Assembly: GCA_934316845.1 (NCBI GenBank) | Contig: CAKRDZ010000031.1 | Location: 1 to 35,391, forward strand | Direction: 5' to 3' | Length of the DNA stretch: 35,391 nt | DNA from: an uncultured Eubacterium sp. | GTDB lineage: Bacteria > Bacillota > Clostridia > Lachnospirales > Lachnospiraceae | Shown here: positions 6,926 through 15,033 of the stretch, one piece after another | Position numbering within the stretch: the first letter of the stretch is position 1 | How the letters are laid out: the number at the start of each line of letters is the position of its first letter | The notes under the pieces: model-generated | The model's input: the letters and a program-made list of their open reading frames with translations, nothing else | The model's database searches: none | What the model was told of the DNA's origin: nothing | Position numbers and translations under genes: made by a program

Positions 6926-6961
6926 TTGCATAATTGTGTTTGTTAATGATATAATTGTGTT
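6926..6961 (+). promoter_or_regulatory. Promoter with 21-bp-spaced direct repeats before the AraC gene
   Basis: TTGCAT (6926-6931), 18 bases, TATAAT (6950-6955). An 11-base repeat, ATAATTGTGTT, occurs at 6930-6940 and again at 6951-6961, a 21-base period that puts both on the same DNA face. Tandem half-sites with that spacing are typical for AraC-family proteins, so autoregulation is likely (inference). Confidence 0.65.
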
Positions 6962-6986
6962 AAAAATGCATTAGGAGGCTTCTAAT

Positions 6987-8225
6987 ATGAAATATTTTGA
7001 TTACAATTATATTGCCACTATGATAGGGGATTTTTCCAGAATTCCAGTACATATTTATAAAAACAATGAACTTATTTTTTATTACTCTACAACTTATTTT
7101 ATAAAAGATCCCATTTCCATATATCAGTCAGATATTCTTAAAATCTCTGATCATATCGGTTATTTTCTGACAGAAAATTTCAGTTGCTATGGCGTTGTCA
7201 ATTCTAATGAATATAAATTTGTAATCGGACCAACCAAACAAGTTTCCAGCTCTGCTTCAAATCTGCTGGAACTGGCCATTCAATTAGATATCCCAAAAGA
7301 AGAAATTGATGAATTTATAATTGCCATGCAGGAAATTAATCACATACCCTTTGAAAATCTTATGCAGATCATGTGTTTTTTAAATTACATATTAAACAAC
7401 GAAAAATATTCTCTTGAAGATATTTTTATTGATGATTCCTTACAGAAGCATTTTGCCCAAAAAACAAGCCATCATGAAACAGATCATTCTCTCCCTGATA
7501 AGCTTTCTGAGCAGGATATAATATTCCACAGTACGTATGATCTGGAAGAAAATCTTATGAATATGATTCGAAAAGGGGATTATATTTCTTTATCGAATCT
7601 ACTTGAAAACTCACCGATATTCAAGATTGATGTAATGGAAAGTAACCATCTGCGCTTTTTAAAAAATACATTTATTGCTATTGCCACACTTGCTTCACGT
7701 GCAGCGATCCAGGGTGGCATGACTCCTGACGATGCTTATACACTAATTGATAACTATATTCTTATGTGTGAATTACTAAATGATTGCAATCGGATAGATA
7801 ATCTTGGCCGTCTTATGATCATAGACTTTGCAAAACGCGTAAATCAATTATACAACGGAACACAAGCATCGCGCCTTATTTTAGATGTATCAAACTATAT
7901 TAACCGTCATATGTCAGAGCAAATTACCGTAGAAGCAATGTCAAAAGAGCTTTTTATGAGCCGGTCTTATCTTTCAAAACGTTTTAAGGCTGAAAGCAAT
8001 GTTACTCTAACAGATTTTATCCTTACTAAAAAAACAGCTGAAGCCAAACATCTGCTCCGTTACACGAAACAATCTCTAACTGCTATCAGTCTTCATCTTG
8101 GCTTTTCTTCGCCTGGACATTTTTCTCGTGTCTTCCGGAAATATGCTTCTGTTTCACCTAAGGAATACCGTAAGAAATACACGAAAGAATATGTGCAGCA
8201 TAAAGGGGGTAATACTGTAAACTGA
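6987..8225 (+). CDS. AraC-family transcriptional regulator
   Basis: 412 residues. The C-terminal ~100 residues (about 300-400) are the double helix-turn-helix of the AraC/XylS family: a first helix pair around MSKELFMSRSYLSKRFK and a second ending in the family signature LGFSSPGHFSRVFRKYASVSPKEYRK. The N-terminal ~290 residues form a regulatory domain of the kind seen in Lachnospiraceae and streptococcal regulators called YSIRK-type (from memory); the ligand is unknown. The start has AGGAGG 8 bases upstream. It is divergent from the chemoreceptor gene 134 bases away. Direct repeats over its own promoter suggest autoregulation. Confidence 0.9.
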   Translation: MKYFDYNYIATMIGDFSRIPVHIYKNNELIFYYSTTYFIKDPISIYQSDILKISDHIGYFLTENFSCYGVVNSNEYKFVIGPTKQVSSSASNLLELAIQLDIPKEEIDEFIIAMQEINHIPFENLMQIMCFLNYILNNEKYSLEDIFIDDSLQKHFAQKTSHHETDHSLPDKLSEQDIIFHSTYDLEENLMNMIRKGDYISLSNLLENSPIFKIDVMESNHLRFLKNTFIAIATLASRAAIQGGMTPDDAYTLIDNYILMCELLNDCNRIDNLGRLMIIDFAKRVNQLYNGTQASRLILDVSNYINRHMSEQITVEAMSKELFMSRSYLSKRFKAESNVTLTDFILTKKTAEAKHLLRYTKQSLTAISLHLGFSSPGHFSRVFRKYASVSPKEYRKKYTKEYVQHKGGNTVN

Positions 8226-8295
8226 ATTAAACCAATAGTTTAATGACAGATAACGAATTATTATACACTATCATTTTCTCCTTCCTTCCCCCTGT

Positions 8296-9120
8296 CTACC
8301 ATAAACACTGGTCTATGATTTCCTTGCCTTGCAGTTTTTCCATCCATTCCTTGGGAATATTTTCTATTCCGTACAGGATTCCCGCCAAGCCACCTGCAAT
8401 AGCTGCGACGGTATCCGTATCATCACCGAGATTAACTGCTTTTTTGATACATTCTTTGTAAGAATGTGTGGTTAGGAGCGACCACATCGCCGCTTCAAAC
8501 GAATCAACGACATAACCACTCGAACGGATTTCATTTTCTTCAACACGACAGATGTGTCGTAGTCGATGCAGAATTGATTTTTCCGACACATGCTTTTCTA
8601 TGGCTTTCTGAGGAGACACTCCGGCAAGCATTTCCTGTGCGATTCGCACATAAATGATACAAGCTTCTTTTGAAATCTTGTGTGCGTGTGTAATGGCCGA
8701 TACTTCCGCGATTTGTTCATCGGTTACATCGGGAACAAATGCCAATGGAAGGATACGCATCAAAGAACCATTGCCATTTGACCTCTCATCCTCTTTTCCC
8801 TTTTTATTTTCGATTGCCTGGCTGCAAGTAATTCCATAGTCAAAAACCTCACCAAACGGTGTATACTTTTTCTCATAAAACCACGCTTCAAATTGCCGGC
8901 GAATATCTTCGCAGTCTATTTTGCCCATATTCTTAATGCTAGCACAGGTTGCCAGTGTCATACTGGTATCGTCAGACCATGTGCCCGCAGGCTGATCATG
9001 CGTGCCGTAGCCAATCATCCCTGCACATTGAAAACTTCCTCTCCGTTTAAATTCATACGGTACGCCCACCGCATCTCCAACAGCCAGTCCATAAACTGCT
9101 TCTCTTAATCTTCCTTCCAT
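8296..9120 (-). CDS. ADP-ribosylglycohydrolase (DraG/ARH family), intact
   Basis: 274 residues, the normal family length. Metal-binding motifs are all present: GLAVGDAVGVPYEF near the start, GTWSDDTSMTLA (about 47-58) with the paired Asp ligands, GNGSLMRILPLA (about 118-129), and the C-terminal VNLGDDTDTVAAIAGGLAG (about 229-247). Known chemistry: Mg2+-dependent hydrolysis of N- or O-linked ADP-ribose. A GAAAGGAG site lies 9 bases before ATG. In copy 1 the equivalent gene is the last of a four-gene operon; here the upstream partner is a decayed fragment, so this copy has lost its normal operon context and probably its promoter. The AraC gene ends 70 bases away, convergent. Confidence 0.95.
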   Translation of the reverse strand: MEGRLREAVYGLAVGDAVGVPYEFKRRGSFQCAGMIGYGTHDQPAGTWSDDTSMTLATCASIKNMGKIDCEDIRRQFEAWFYEKKYTPFGEVFDYGITCSQAIENKKGKEDERSNGNGSLMRILPLAFVPDVTDEQIAEVSAITHAHKISKEACIIYVRIAQEMLAGVSPQKAIEKHVSEKSILHRLRHICRVEENEIRSSGYVVDSFEAAMWSLLTTHSYKECIKKAVNLGDDTDTVAAIAGGLAGILYGIENIPKEWMEKLQGKEIIDQCLW

Positions 9121-9621
9121 AATTTACCACTCCTTTCAGCCTGCCATTTCATTGATATTTTTTACGACATGAATTTCTTCCTGCTCAGCGTCCGCCTCAA
9201 AAATGTCTGTGCTGTCATTTGCGGGCTGTACGTCTATAATGTCCTCGATCTCGTCATCGAGTTCGTCAATGTCAAGCTGAATATTGGTTATGTACTGCTC
9301 TGCATTTCTGTAAAATTCTGCCTGCTGCCTCGCAAACAAGATCCAATTGTTTTGTTTTCCATCAAAAGGTGTATAGTTTCTTTCTTCCGTCATGGTTTCT
9401 TCACCGCCTTCATTTATATAGTGATGTTTCTTGATAACATTTTTTGTCTCGGTCACACTTAGGTCTTCTTTTTTCAAACGTCTGTCCTTCAATGTACAAT
9501 TTTTAAATAATTCATCAAACTTTCTCGGCTTATATTTTCTGGTGTCCAGACCTTGAATACTTTTGAGCGCCTGCCTGGCTTTTCCCGCATTGGCACTGGT
9601 TCCCAGATTGATTTGAAAATA
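9027..9621. repeat. Duplicated block A, copy 2 (with 192-bp deletion)
   Basis: Second copy of bases 1-787. It joins directly to block B copy 2 at 9621/9622, whereas in copy 1 the two blocks are separated by about 3.2 kb. The internal deletion removed one of two CCTCGATCTC repeats and everything between. Confidence 0.95.
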
Positions 9622-9651
9622 AATTCGTGTAAAAATCAGCATAAAATTCAT
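9136..9651 (-). pseudogene. Decayed copy of the 417-residue gene fused to ATPase upstream DNA
   Basis: Residues from about FQINLGTSANAGKARQALKS onwards match the C-terminal part of the 417-residue protein, with an in-frame loss of 64 residues. The first ~195 residues are gone; the frame instead begins inside duplicated block B (MNFMLIFTRIY), with no ribosome-binding site before its ATG. It is therefore a chimeric relic. It still lies 15 bases upstream of the intact ADP-ribosylglycohydrolase, preserving the original junction. Confidence 0.85.
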
Positions 9652-9825
9652 GAAAATTTACACTAAAACACACGAACTTTTTTTCTCTTTTTCACATTAA
9701 TCGACACGAATACTGCTTTTATCGATTTTTCATCAATGCTCATTTTCAGCACAGATATCATGATGTCAGTCAGCATTCCACCTTCACCATCCGGCCCTCC
9801 GTGTCACGCTAAGGGATAGAAAAAA
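9622..9825. repeat. Duplicated block B, copy 2
   Basis: Second copy of 3976-4178. The -10 box and start region of the ATPase gene are missing on the left side, and the DNA beyond the A-run on the right is unrelated to copy 1, so both ends are sharp. No gene is carried here. Confidence 0.95.
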
Positions 9826-9900
9826 TCCTTTCTGTTATGTGGATGTAACAATAATTTCATGTCTACAAAGTTCTGACACACTATATAGGATATTTAACTA

Positions 9901-10137
9901 CTAATAATCCGCTTCTGGATCATACTCCTCTCCCCATAATTCCCATATCGTAATATGTTTCTCTACACATTCATTTAGCATATCCGCCCATTCCCCATCC
10001 GTATAGGAAGATGGCTCTGTAATTAAATCATCTCCCATCTCCTCTACATATCTTTTCATTGCCTCCAGCATCCTTTTCGATTCTGGGTCAATTTCTTGCG
10101 GACAATTCTCTGGTTTTAAAAAATCTGGTAATATCAT
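9901..10137 (-). CDS. 78-residue acidic protein of unknown function
   Basis: The peptide starts MILPDFLKPENCPQEIDPES and is strongly acidic, with Trp residues near the end (WADML, WELWGEEYDPEADY). I do not recognise the family. GTGGAG lies 8 bases before ATG, and a good promoter (TTGTTT-17-TATGAT at 10166-10194) is just upstream, so it is likely a real single-gene unit. No signal peptide or membrane segment. Confidence 0.65.
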   Translation of the reverse strand: MILPDFLKPENCPQEIDPESKRMLEAMKRYVEEMGDDLITEPSSYTDGEWADMLNECVEKHITIWELWGEEYDPEADY

Positions 10138-10165
10138 TCTGTTTTCTCCACTAAGTTTTTATAAA

Positions 10166-10194
10166 ATCATACCCCACATTCTTTCGGAAAACAA
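10166..10194 (-). promoter_or_regulatory. Promoter of the 78-residue gene
   Basis: On the minus strand TTGTTT, 17 bases, TATGAT, ending 28 bases before the start codon. Confidence 0.6.
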
Positions 10195-10242
10195 GTATAT
10201 TATTTCATCTCATACTCTCTTCTCAGCAAAAATTTCCCAGCA

Positions 10243-10274
10243 AAAGCAACAAGGCCCGGACTTTTGTCCGAGCC
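10243..10274 (-). terminator. Terminator of the cotJ operon
   Basis: On the minus strand a 9-bp GC-rich stem (GGCTCGGAC / GTCCGGGCC) with an AAAA loop is followed by TTGTTGCTTTT. It lies 24 bases after the cotJC stop. Confidence 0.8.
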
Positions 10275-10298
10275 TCGCATTGCCATTCATTTAACCAA

Positions 10299-10907
10299 TT
10301 ATTTACAAAATTGTTTGTCGAAATCCGGGTTAAATGCATAGATATTTTTGTGGTCAAGGTCGTCGGTGATCAGGCGCAGGCTTTCGCCGAAACGCTGATA
10401 GTGAACGATCTCGCGCTCGCGGAGATAGCGGATTGGGTCGCAGACTTCCGGATCTTTGATCAGGCGCAGAATATTGTCGTAGGTCAAACGTGCCTTCTGC
10501 TCTGCTCCCATATCTTCATGCAAATCTGCGATTGGGTCGCCCGTAGACTGAATCATAGATGCGCTCCAAGGCTCACCGGAAGCGGCCTGCGGCCAAAGTC
10601 CGATCGTGTGATCTACATAGTATGGGGCAAATCCCTGCTCCTGCAGTTCTTCCGCGGTGAGGTTTTTCGTCAGCTGGTGAACGATCGCACAGATCATTTC
10701 CATGTGGGCGAGTTCCTCGGTGCCGATGTCAGTCAGGACGCCGGCTACCTTGCGGTTCGTGTTCGAATAACGCTGGGACAGATAGCGCATTGCTGCACCG
10801 ACTTCTCCGTCAGGACCTCCAAATTGTGAAATGATCACTTTCGCCATCTCAGCATTTGGGCGGGTGATATTTACCGGGTATTGCAAACGTTTTTCATATT
10901 TCCACAT
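10299..10907 (-). CDS. cotJC: Spore coat protein CotJC (manganese-catalase-like)
   Basis: 202 residues, the typical size. It begins MWKYEKRLQYPVNITRPNAE and carries the ferritin-like di-metal motifs of the Mn-catalase family: E35 in DGEVGAAMRYL, EELAHMEM, then DMGAEQKARLTYDNIL and REREIVHYQRFGE. CotJC sits in the spore inner coat with CotJA. It is the last gene of cotJA-cotJB-cotJC, 3 bases after cotJB. Mother-cell expression is expected, driven from the sporulation-type promoter before cotJA. Confidence 0.95.
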   Translation of the reverse strand: MWKYEKRLQYPVNITRPNAEMAKVIISQFGGPDGEVGAAMRYLSQRYSNTNRKVAGVLTDIGTEELAHMEMICAIVHQLTKNLTAEELQEQGFAPYYVDHTIGLWPQAASGEPWSASMIQSTGDPIADLHEDMGAEQKARLTYDNILRLIKDPEVCDPIRYLREREIVHYQRFGESLRLITDDLDHKNIYAFNPDFDKQFCK

Positions 10908-10910
10908 TGA

Positions 10911-11168
10911 TCAACATCCTCCTTCCCATGGCCACGGGCCTTCCACCCAGGTCCAGCGGTCATCTGTGATGACATTACTATTTTGCAGCGGTCCGTAGCA
11001 TTGCGTGTATTCTTCAGATGCCTCGCGGTATAATTTCTTATACTTTTTGTAATACTTCAATGCTTCCTCATCATAGGGATGCGTATCCAGATACAGTACG
11101 ACATCATCGATGGCAAATCCAACTTCCTGGATATAACGCAGCAATTTCTTTTTGTCTGTCTGATTCAT
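10911..11168 (-). CDS. cotJB: Spore coat protein CotJB
   Basis: 85 residues from ATG 11168, which has GGGAGG 8 bases upstream; a longer in-frame ORF overlaps cotJA and is rejected. The family pattern is clear: LLRYIQEVGFAIDDVVLYLD, then THPYDEEALKYY, then YGPL. The ATG overlaps the cotJA stop by 4 bases, so translation is coupled. The C-terminus is Trp/Pro-rich (WTWVEGPWPWEGGC). Role: assembly of the CotJ coat proteins. Confidence 0.95.
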   Translation of the reverse strand: MNQTDKKKLLRYIQEVGFAIDDVVLYLDTHPYDEEALKYYKKYKKLYREASEEYTQCYGPLQNSNVITDDRWTWVEGPWPWEGGC

Positions 11169-11485
11169 CGTCGATCCCTCCCTTGATATGATGGCTGTGC
11201 ACAATGTGCGCACGCTGCTTTGCTTCCAATAAATGGAAGGACAAGATCTTCAAAGATCGAGCCGTGTGCCAGACCGCTTCCACCGTCCATGACATTTTTC
11301 CACGTCTGCCATTTTACCGAGGCAATTGCCAGGGACTGGCGTTCCGGGCGTGGACAAGGGCGGGATTCCGGCATTTCCAGCTTGTGCTCACGACATCCGC
11401 AGGAAGAGGATGGCATGTTGGCAGGCATCGGGCCGCGCGGTCTTGGATTTTGATTGCAATAACAATTTCCAGAATATGAATTCAT
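11165..11485 (-). CDS. cotJA: Spore coat-associated protein CotJA
   Basis: 106 residues. The conserved CotJA core is at about 51-87 (SLAIASVKWQTWKNVMDGGS, then GLAHGSIFEDLVLPFIG). The N-terminal half is Pro/Cys/Arg-rich (CGC, PCPRPER), typical for coat proteins of this family. First gene of the cotJ operon. Its Shine-Dalgarno, AAGGGG, lies inside the 3' arm of a long hairpin and is followed by a run of seven T before ATG, an unusual leader (see 11487-11544). Confidence 0.9.
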   Translation of the reverse strand: MNSYSGNCYCNQNPRPRGPMPANMPSSSCGCREHKLEMPESRPCPRPERQSLAIASVKWQTWKNVMDGGSGLAHGSIFEDLVLPFIGSKAACAHCAQPSYQGRDRR

Positions 11486-11486
11486 A

Positions 11487-11544
11487 AAAAAATCCCCTTG
11501 CTATTTTGCTTTTTAGTATACTATATGACAAAATTCGCAAGGGG
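11487..11544 (-). terminator. Hairpin between clpB and cotJA: terminator overlapping the cotJA ribosome-binding site
   Basis: Minus strand: CCCCTTGC (11544-11537) pairs with GCAAGGGG (11501-11494), and ATTTTG pairs with CAAAAT inside, giving about 14 bp with a 20-nt loop. ATTTTTTT follows, then the cotJA ATG. As a terminator it would stop clpB transcripts; in read-through RNA it would bury the cotJA SD. The loop contains CATATAGTA, matching the sporulation (sigma-E/K) -10 form CATAnnnTA with AC 16 bases upstream. A transcript started there would lack the 5' arm and leave the SD free. Confidence 0.6.
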
Positions 11545-11562
11545 TGCTATTGTTACTTTTAT

Positions 11563-14124
11563 TTACAGCATTTCATCGGTGATAACAAAATGCTCGCCGG
11601 CGTGAAGTTCGTCGGACAAAATCTTTTTGGCAAGAAGCGTCTCTACCTTTTTCTGGATATAACGCTTCAATGGCCGCGCGCCATAAGCCGGTTCATACGC
11701 ATCTTCCACCACTTTGTCTTTCGCTGCGCCGGTAAGTTCTACCGTAAGTTCGCGGTCGGCAAGACGGCGGTTCAGATCTGCGATCAAAAGATCAATGATT
11801 CCGCGGATATTGTCTCTTGTCAGCGGCTTAAACATAATGGTTTCATCGAGACGGTTCAAAAATTCCGGTTTGAAACTCAGACGGAGTTTTTCCATTACTT
11901 TCTGTTCGGCCTCCGGCAGGATATTTCCATTTTCGTCGATGCCGTCAAGCAAATATTCCGCTCCGAGATTCGAAGTCATGATCAAAATCGTGTTTTTGAA
12001 ATCGACCGTACGTCCTTTCGAGTCTGTCACACGTCCATCATCCAATATTTGTAAGAAAATATTAAATACGTCCGGGTGCGCTTTCTCAATCTCATCAAAC
12101 AATACAACGGAATATGGTTTCCGGCGCACTGCCTCGGTCAGCTGGCCGCCTTCCTCGTAACCGACATATCCCGGAGGCGCTCCGATCAGACGCGATACGG
12201 AATGTTTCTCCATATATTCGCTCATATCAATACGTATGATGTTCTGTTCGTTGTCAAACAAATTCTCGGCAAGACTCTTCGCAAGCTCCGTCTTTCCGAC
12301 GCCGGTAGGGCCAAGGAAGAGAAATGAGCCGATCGGCTTTGTCGGATCTTTGATCCCGGCTTTAGAACGAAGGATTGCTTCTGTCACTTTCGTTACGCCC
12401 TCGTCCTGGCCGACCACTCGTTTGTGAAGCGCATCTGCCAGATGAAGCGTCTTATTTCGCTCCGATTCCGTCAGTTTGGAAACCGGGATTCCAGTCCAGC
12501 GCGATACAATTTTGGCAATTTCTTCCTCTGTCACGCTCTCATGAACCATCGACTGGTCGCCGGTCTTTGCCTTTTCTTCGGCTTCCTGCAGCTGTTTCTG
12601 CACTCTCGGCAGATCCCCGTACTGCAATTGTGCCGCTTTTTCAAGGTCATAATTGTTTTTCGCCATTTCAATCTGGTTGCGGACAGTTTCCAGTTCGGTC
12701 TTCAGACTGTGCACCTTTTCCACCGCACTTCGCTCATTGTCCCATTTCGCCTTTTCTCCGGCAAATTGTTCGCGGAGTTCGGCAAGCTCTTTCTGCAAAT
12801 TCGTGAGACGCTCTTTACTTAGATTGTCCGTTTCCTTTTTCAATGCAGCTTCTTCAATCTCCAGCTGCATGATGTGGCGCTGCACGTCATCCAGTTCGGT
12901 CGGCAGCGAATCCAGCTCGGTTTTGATGAGCGCACACGCTTCATCGACAAGGTCGATTGCCTTATCCGGAAGGAAACGGTCGGAAATGTAACGGTTTGAG
13001 AGAACCGCCGCATTGACAAGCGCTCCATCGGTAATCTTTACGCCATGAAAGATTTCGTATCGGTCTTTCAGACCACGAAGAATCGAGATCGTGTCCTCTA
13101 CCGTCGGTTCGTCCACCATAACCGGCTGGAAACGACGTTCCAGAGCGGCATCTTTCTCTATATACATCCGGTATTCATCCAGCGTGGTTGCGCCGATACA
13201 GTGCAGTTCGCCACGCGCAAGCATTGGCTTTAACATGTTGCCGGCGTCCATTGCGCCGTCGGTCTTTCCGGCTCCGACGATCGTATGAAGCTCATCGACG
13301 AAAAGAATGATCTGCCCGTCGCTGTCTTTGACCTCTTCCAAAACGGCTTTCAGACGTTCCTCAAATTCACCGCGGTATTTGGCACCTGCTACCAGCGCGC
13401 CCATATCCAGTGCAAATATGATCTTGTCTTTCAAGCCGTCCGGCACGTCGCCACGCACAATACGCTGTGCCAGTCCTTCTACGGCTGCGGTCTTACCTAC
13501 ACCGGGCTCTCCGATAAGAACCGGGTTATTTTTGGTCTTACGCGATAAGATCTGAATCATGTTACGAATCTCCGAGTCCCTGCCAATTACAGGATCCAGT
13601 TTTTTCTCACGCGCCCTCTGTACGAGGTCGTATCCATATTTATTTAAGCTGTCGTACACGGCTTCCGGATTGTCCGTTGTCACTTTTTGATTTCCTCGGA
13701 CTTTCGAAAGAGCCTGCAAAAATCTTTCGCGGTCAATCTGAAAATCGTGAAACAGCTGCTTGATCTCCTTCGATGGTTTGCGAAGCAGACTTAAAAATAA
13801 ATGCTCGACGGAGACATACTCGTCTCCCAGTGCTTTCGCCTCATTTTCGGCATACACCAATACTTTATTTAAATCTTGTCCGATATAGACCTGCCCTCCC
13901 TGAACCTGCGGACGTTTGCGGACAGCTCCCTCGACCTGTGCCAAAAATACATCGCTGTCTATCTCCATTTTCTCGATCAGCTTCTTGATCAGACTATCTT
14001 CTACCGTCAACATCCCATAAAGTAAGTGTTCCTGCGCAATCTCCTGTGCGCCAAAATCATATGCGATTTTCTCCAGGTTGTTTAAAATCTCTACGGATTT
14101 CTGTGTAAATTTTGAAATATTCAT
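11563..14124 (-). CDS. clpB: Chaperone ClpB, AAA+ disaggregase
   Basis: 853 residues from ATG 14124 (GGAGG 6 bases upstream); an 18-residue longer frame lacks a site. Domains: N-terminal Clp repeat domain 1-145; NBD1 with Walker A GEPGVGKT at 205-212 and Walker B DE at 277-278; coiled-coil middle domain at about 405-525; NBD2 with Walker A GPTGVGKT at 605-612. The presence of the full middle domain separates it from ClpA/ClpC. It unfolds aggregated proteins together with DnaK. Regulation is shown by a perfect CIRCE operator over its promoter, so HrcA control is expected. The gene upstream is the cyclophilin, ended by its own terminator. Confidence 0.97.
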   Translation of the reverse strand: MNISKFTQKSVEILNNLEKIAYDFGAQEIAQEHLLYGMLTVEDSLIKKLIEKMEIDSDVFLAQVEGAVRKRPQVQGGQVYIGQDLNKVLVYAENEAKALGDEYVSVEHLFLSLLRKPSKEIKQLFHDFQIDRERFLQALSKVRGNQKVTTDNPEAVYDSLNKYGYDLVQRAREKKLDPVIGRDSEIRNMIQILSRKTKNNPVLIGEPGVGKTAAVEGLAQRIVRGDVPDGLKDKIIFALDMGALVAGAKYRGEFEERLKAVLEEVKDSDGQIILFVDELHTIVGAGKTDGAMDAGNMLKPMLARGELHCIGATTLDEYRMYIEKDAALERRFQPVMVDEPTVEDTISILRGLKDRYEIFHGVKITDGALVNAAVLSNRYISDRFLPDKAIDLVDEACALIKTELDSLPTELDDVQRHIMQLEIEEAALKKETDNLSKERLTNLQKELAELREQFAGEKAKWDNERSAVEKVHSLKTELETVRNQIEMAKNNYDLEKAAQLQYGDLPRVQKQLQEAEEKAKTGDQSMVHESVTEEEIAKIVSRWTGIPVSKLTESERNKTLHLADALHKRVVGQDEGVTKVTEAILRSKAGIKDPTKPIGSFLFLGPTGVGKTELAKSLAENLFDNEQNIIRIDMSEYMEKHSVSRLIGAPPGYVGYEEGGQLTEAVRRKPYSVVLFDEIEKAHPDVFNIFLQILDDGRVTDSKGRTVDFKNTILIMTSNLGAEYLLDGIDENGNILPEAEQKVMEKLRLSFKPEFLNRLDETIMFKPLTRDNIRGIIDLLIADLNRRLADRELTVELTGAAKDKVVEDAYEPAYGARPLKRYIQKKVETLLAKKILSDELHAGEHFVITDEML

Positions 14125-14219
14125 ACTCTGCCTCCATTCTGCATCTCCTGCACGATGCCTGCAAGCGTTATTGGACAATGTGGGACTTTTTATAGTCTCT
14201 CCATCATCGCTACAATTAT

Positions 14220-14248
14220 GTTATACCACTTTTATTAGCACTCGTCAA
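14220..14248 (-). promoter_or_regulatory. clpB promoter
   Basis: Minus strand TTGACG, 17 bases, TATAAC. The -35 box and spacer are covered by the CIRCE element, so HrcA binding would block polymerase. Confidence 0.85.
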
Positions 14249-14261
14249 TAGTGAGTGCTAA
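14235..14261. promoter_or_regulatory. CIRCE operator (HrcA binding site)
   Basis: TTAGCACTC, 9 bases, GAGTGCTAA: an exact match to the CIRCE consensus, about 110 bases before the clpB start. Confidence 0.97.
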
Positions 14262-14287
14262 TAATTTTTAAAAAATTTTTTTACTTG

Positions 14288-14333
14288 AAAAAGCCCCACC
14301 CGAATTTGCACGAAATGCGAACCCAGGCGGAGC
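14288..14333 (-). terminator. Terminator after the cyclophilin gene
   Basis: Minus strand: an 18-position stem (14333-14316 with 14310-14293) rich in G-C and G-U pairs with a 5-nt loop, then TTTTT. It separates the cyclophilin operon from clpB. Confidence 0.75.
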
Positions 14334-14360
14334 CTTGCTTTCTTATCATTATAATTTTTC

Positions 14361-15032
14361 CTAGTCCACCCACTCAATCTTTTCGATGACCGGCTGGTTT
14401 GCTTTGTCTACCGTTCCGTTGCTGTCAGTGACCGGCGTCTTTTCGCAGATCTGATCTACAATTTCCATGCCGGAGGTGACGTGGCCGAAACCTGCGTATT
14501 CTCCATCGAGATAGTCGGCATCCTGATGCATGATAAAGAACTGGGAACTTGCGCTGTCTGGATCCTGCGCGCGCGCCATTGAGATCGTGCCACGGGTATG
14601 TTTGATCGAGTTTTGTAATCCATTGGAAGTGAACTCGCCTTTGATCGTCTCATCGGAGCCACCCATTCCGGTGCCTTCCGGGTCGCCGCCCTGAATCATA
14701 AAGCCGGAGATGATACGGTGGAATGTCAGGCCGTCATAAAATCCTTTCTGAACTAATTTGGCAAAATTTGTCACCGTTATCGGTGCTTCGTCGGCATCCA
14801 GTTCCGCTTCGATCGTTCCATAATCTTTGACTGTGATCTTTATATGGTGCTTGCCGCTCAAACTTTTTCTGATAGAGCTGCCACTGGCTGTCTGCGTAGA
14901 TTCCTGTGCAGATTTCTGTGTAGATTGAGAGGAATCCGTGTTTTTGTCTGCCGTCCCTGCGGAGCCACATCCGGTAAGGCAAAGTGTCGTCGCAACTACG
15001 GCGGTTATCAGGTTTCTTACTAATTTTTTCAT
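14361..15032 (-). CDS. Cyclophilin-type peptidyl-prolyl isomerase lipoprotein
   Basis: 223 residues. The N-terminus is a lipoprotein signal with lipobox LTGC (Cys22), followed by a Ser/Thr/Gln linker to about residue 55. The rest is a cyclophilin domain with the catalytic stretch GLTFHRIISGFMIQGGDPEG, then MARAQDPDSASSQFFIMH and GYAGFGHV-type motifs (here EYAGFGHVTSGM). It acts outside the membrane, helping exported proteins fold by proline isomerisation. It begins one base after the stop of the 89-residue gene, with GAAAGGAAAG inside that gene's end, so it is the last gene of a three-gene unit. A terminator follows. Confidence 0.93.
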   Translation of the reverse strand: MKKLVRNLITAVVATTLCLTGCGSAGTADKNTDSSQSTQKSAQESTQTASGSSIRKSLSGKHHIKITVKDYGTIEAELDADEAPITVTNFAKLVQKGFYDGLTFHRIISGFMIQGGDPEGTGMGGSDETIKGEFTSNGLQNSIKHTRGTISMARAQDPDSASSQFFIMHQDADYLDGEYAGFGHVTSGMEIVDQICEKTPVTDSNGTVDKANQPVIEKIEWVD

Positions 15033-15033
15033 T

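Noticed and set aside
14179..14220. 18-residue extension of ClpB to 14178
   Set aside because: It has no ribosome-binding site; MNISKFTQKS with GGAGG is the family start.
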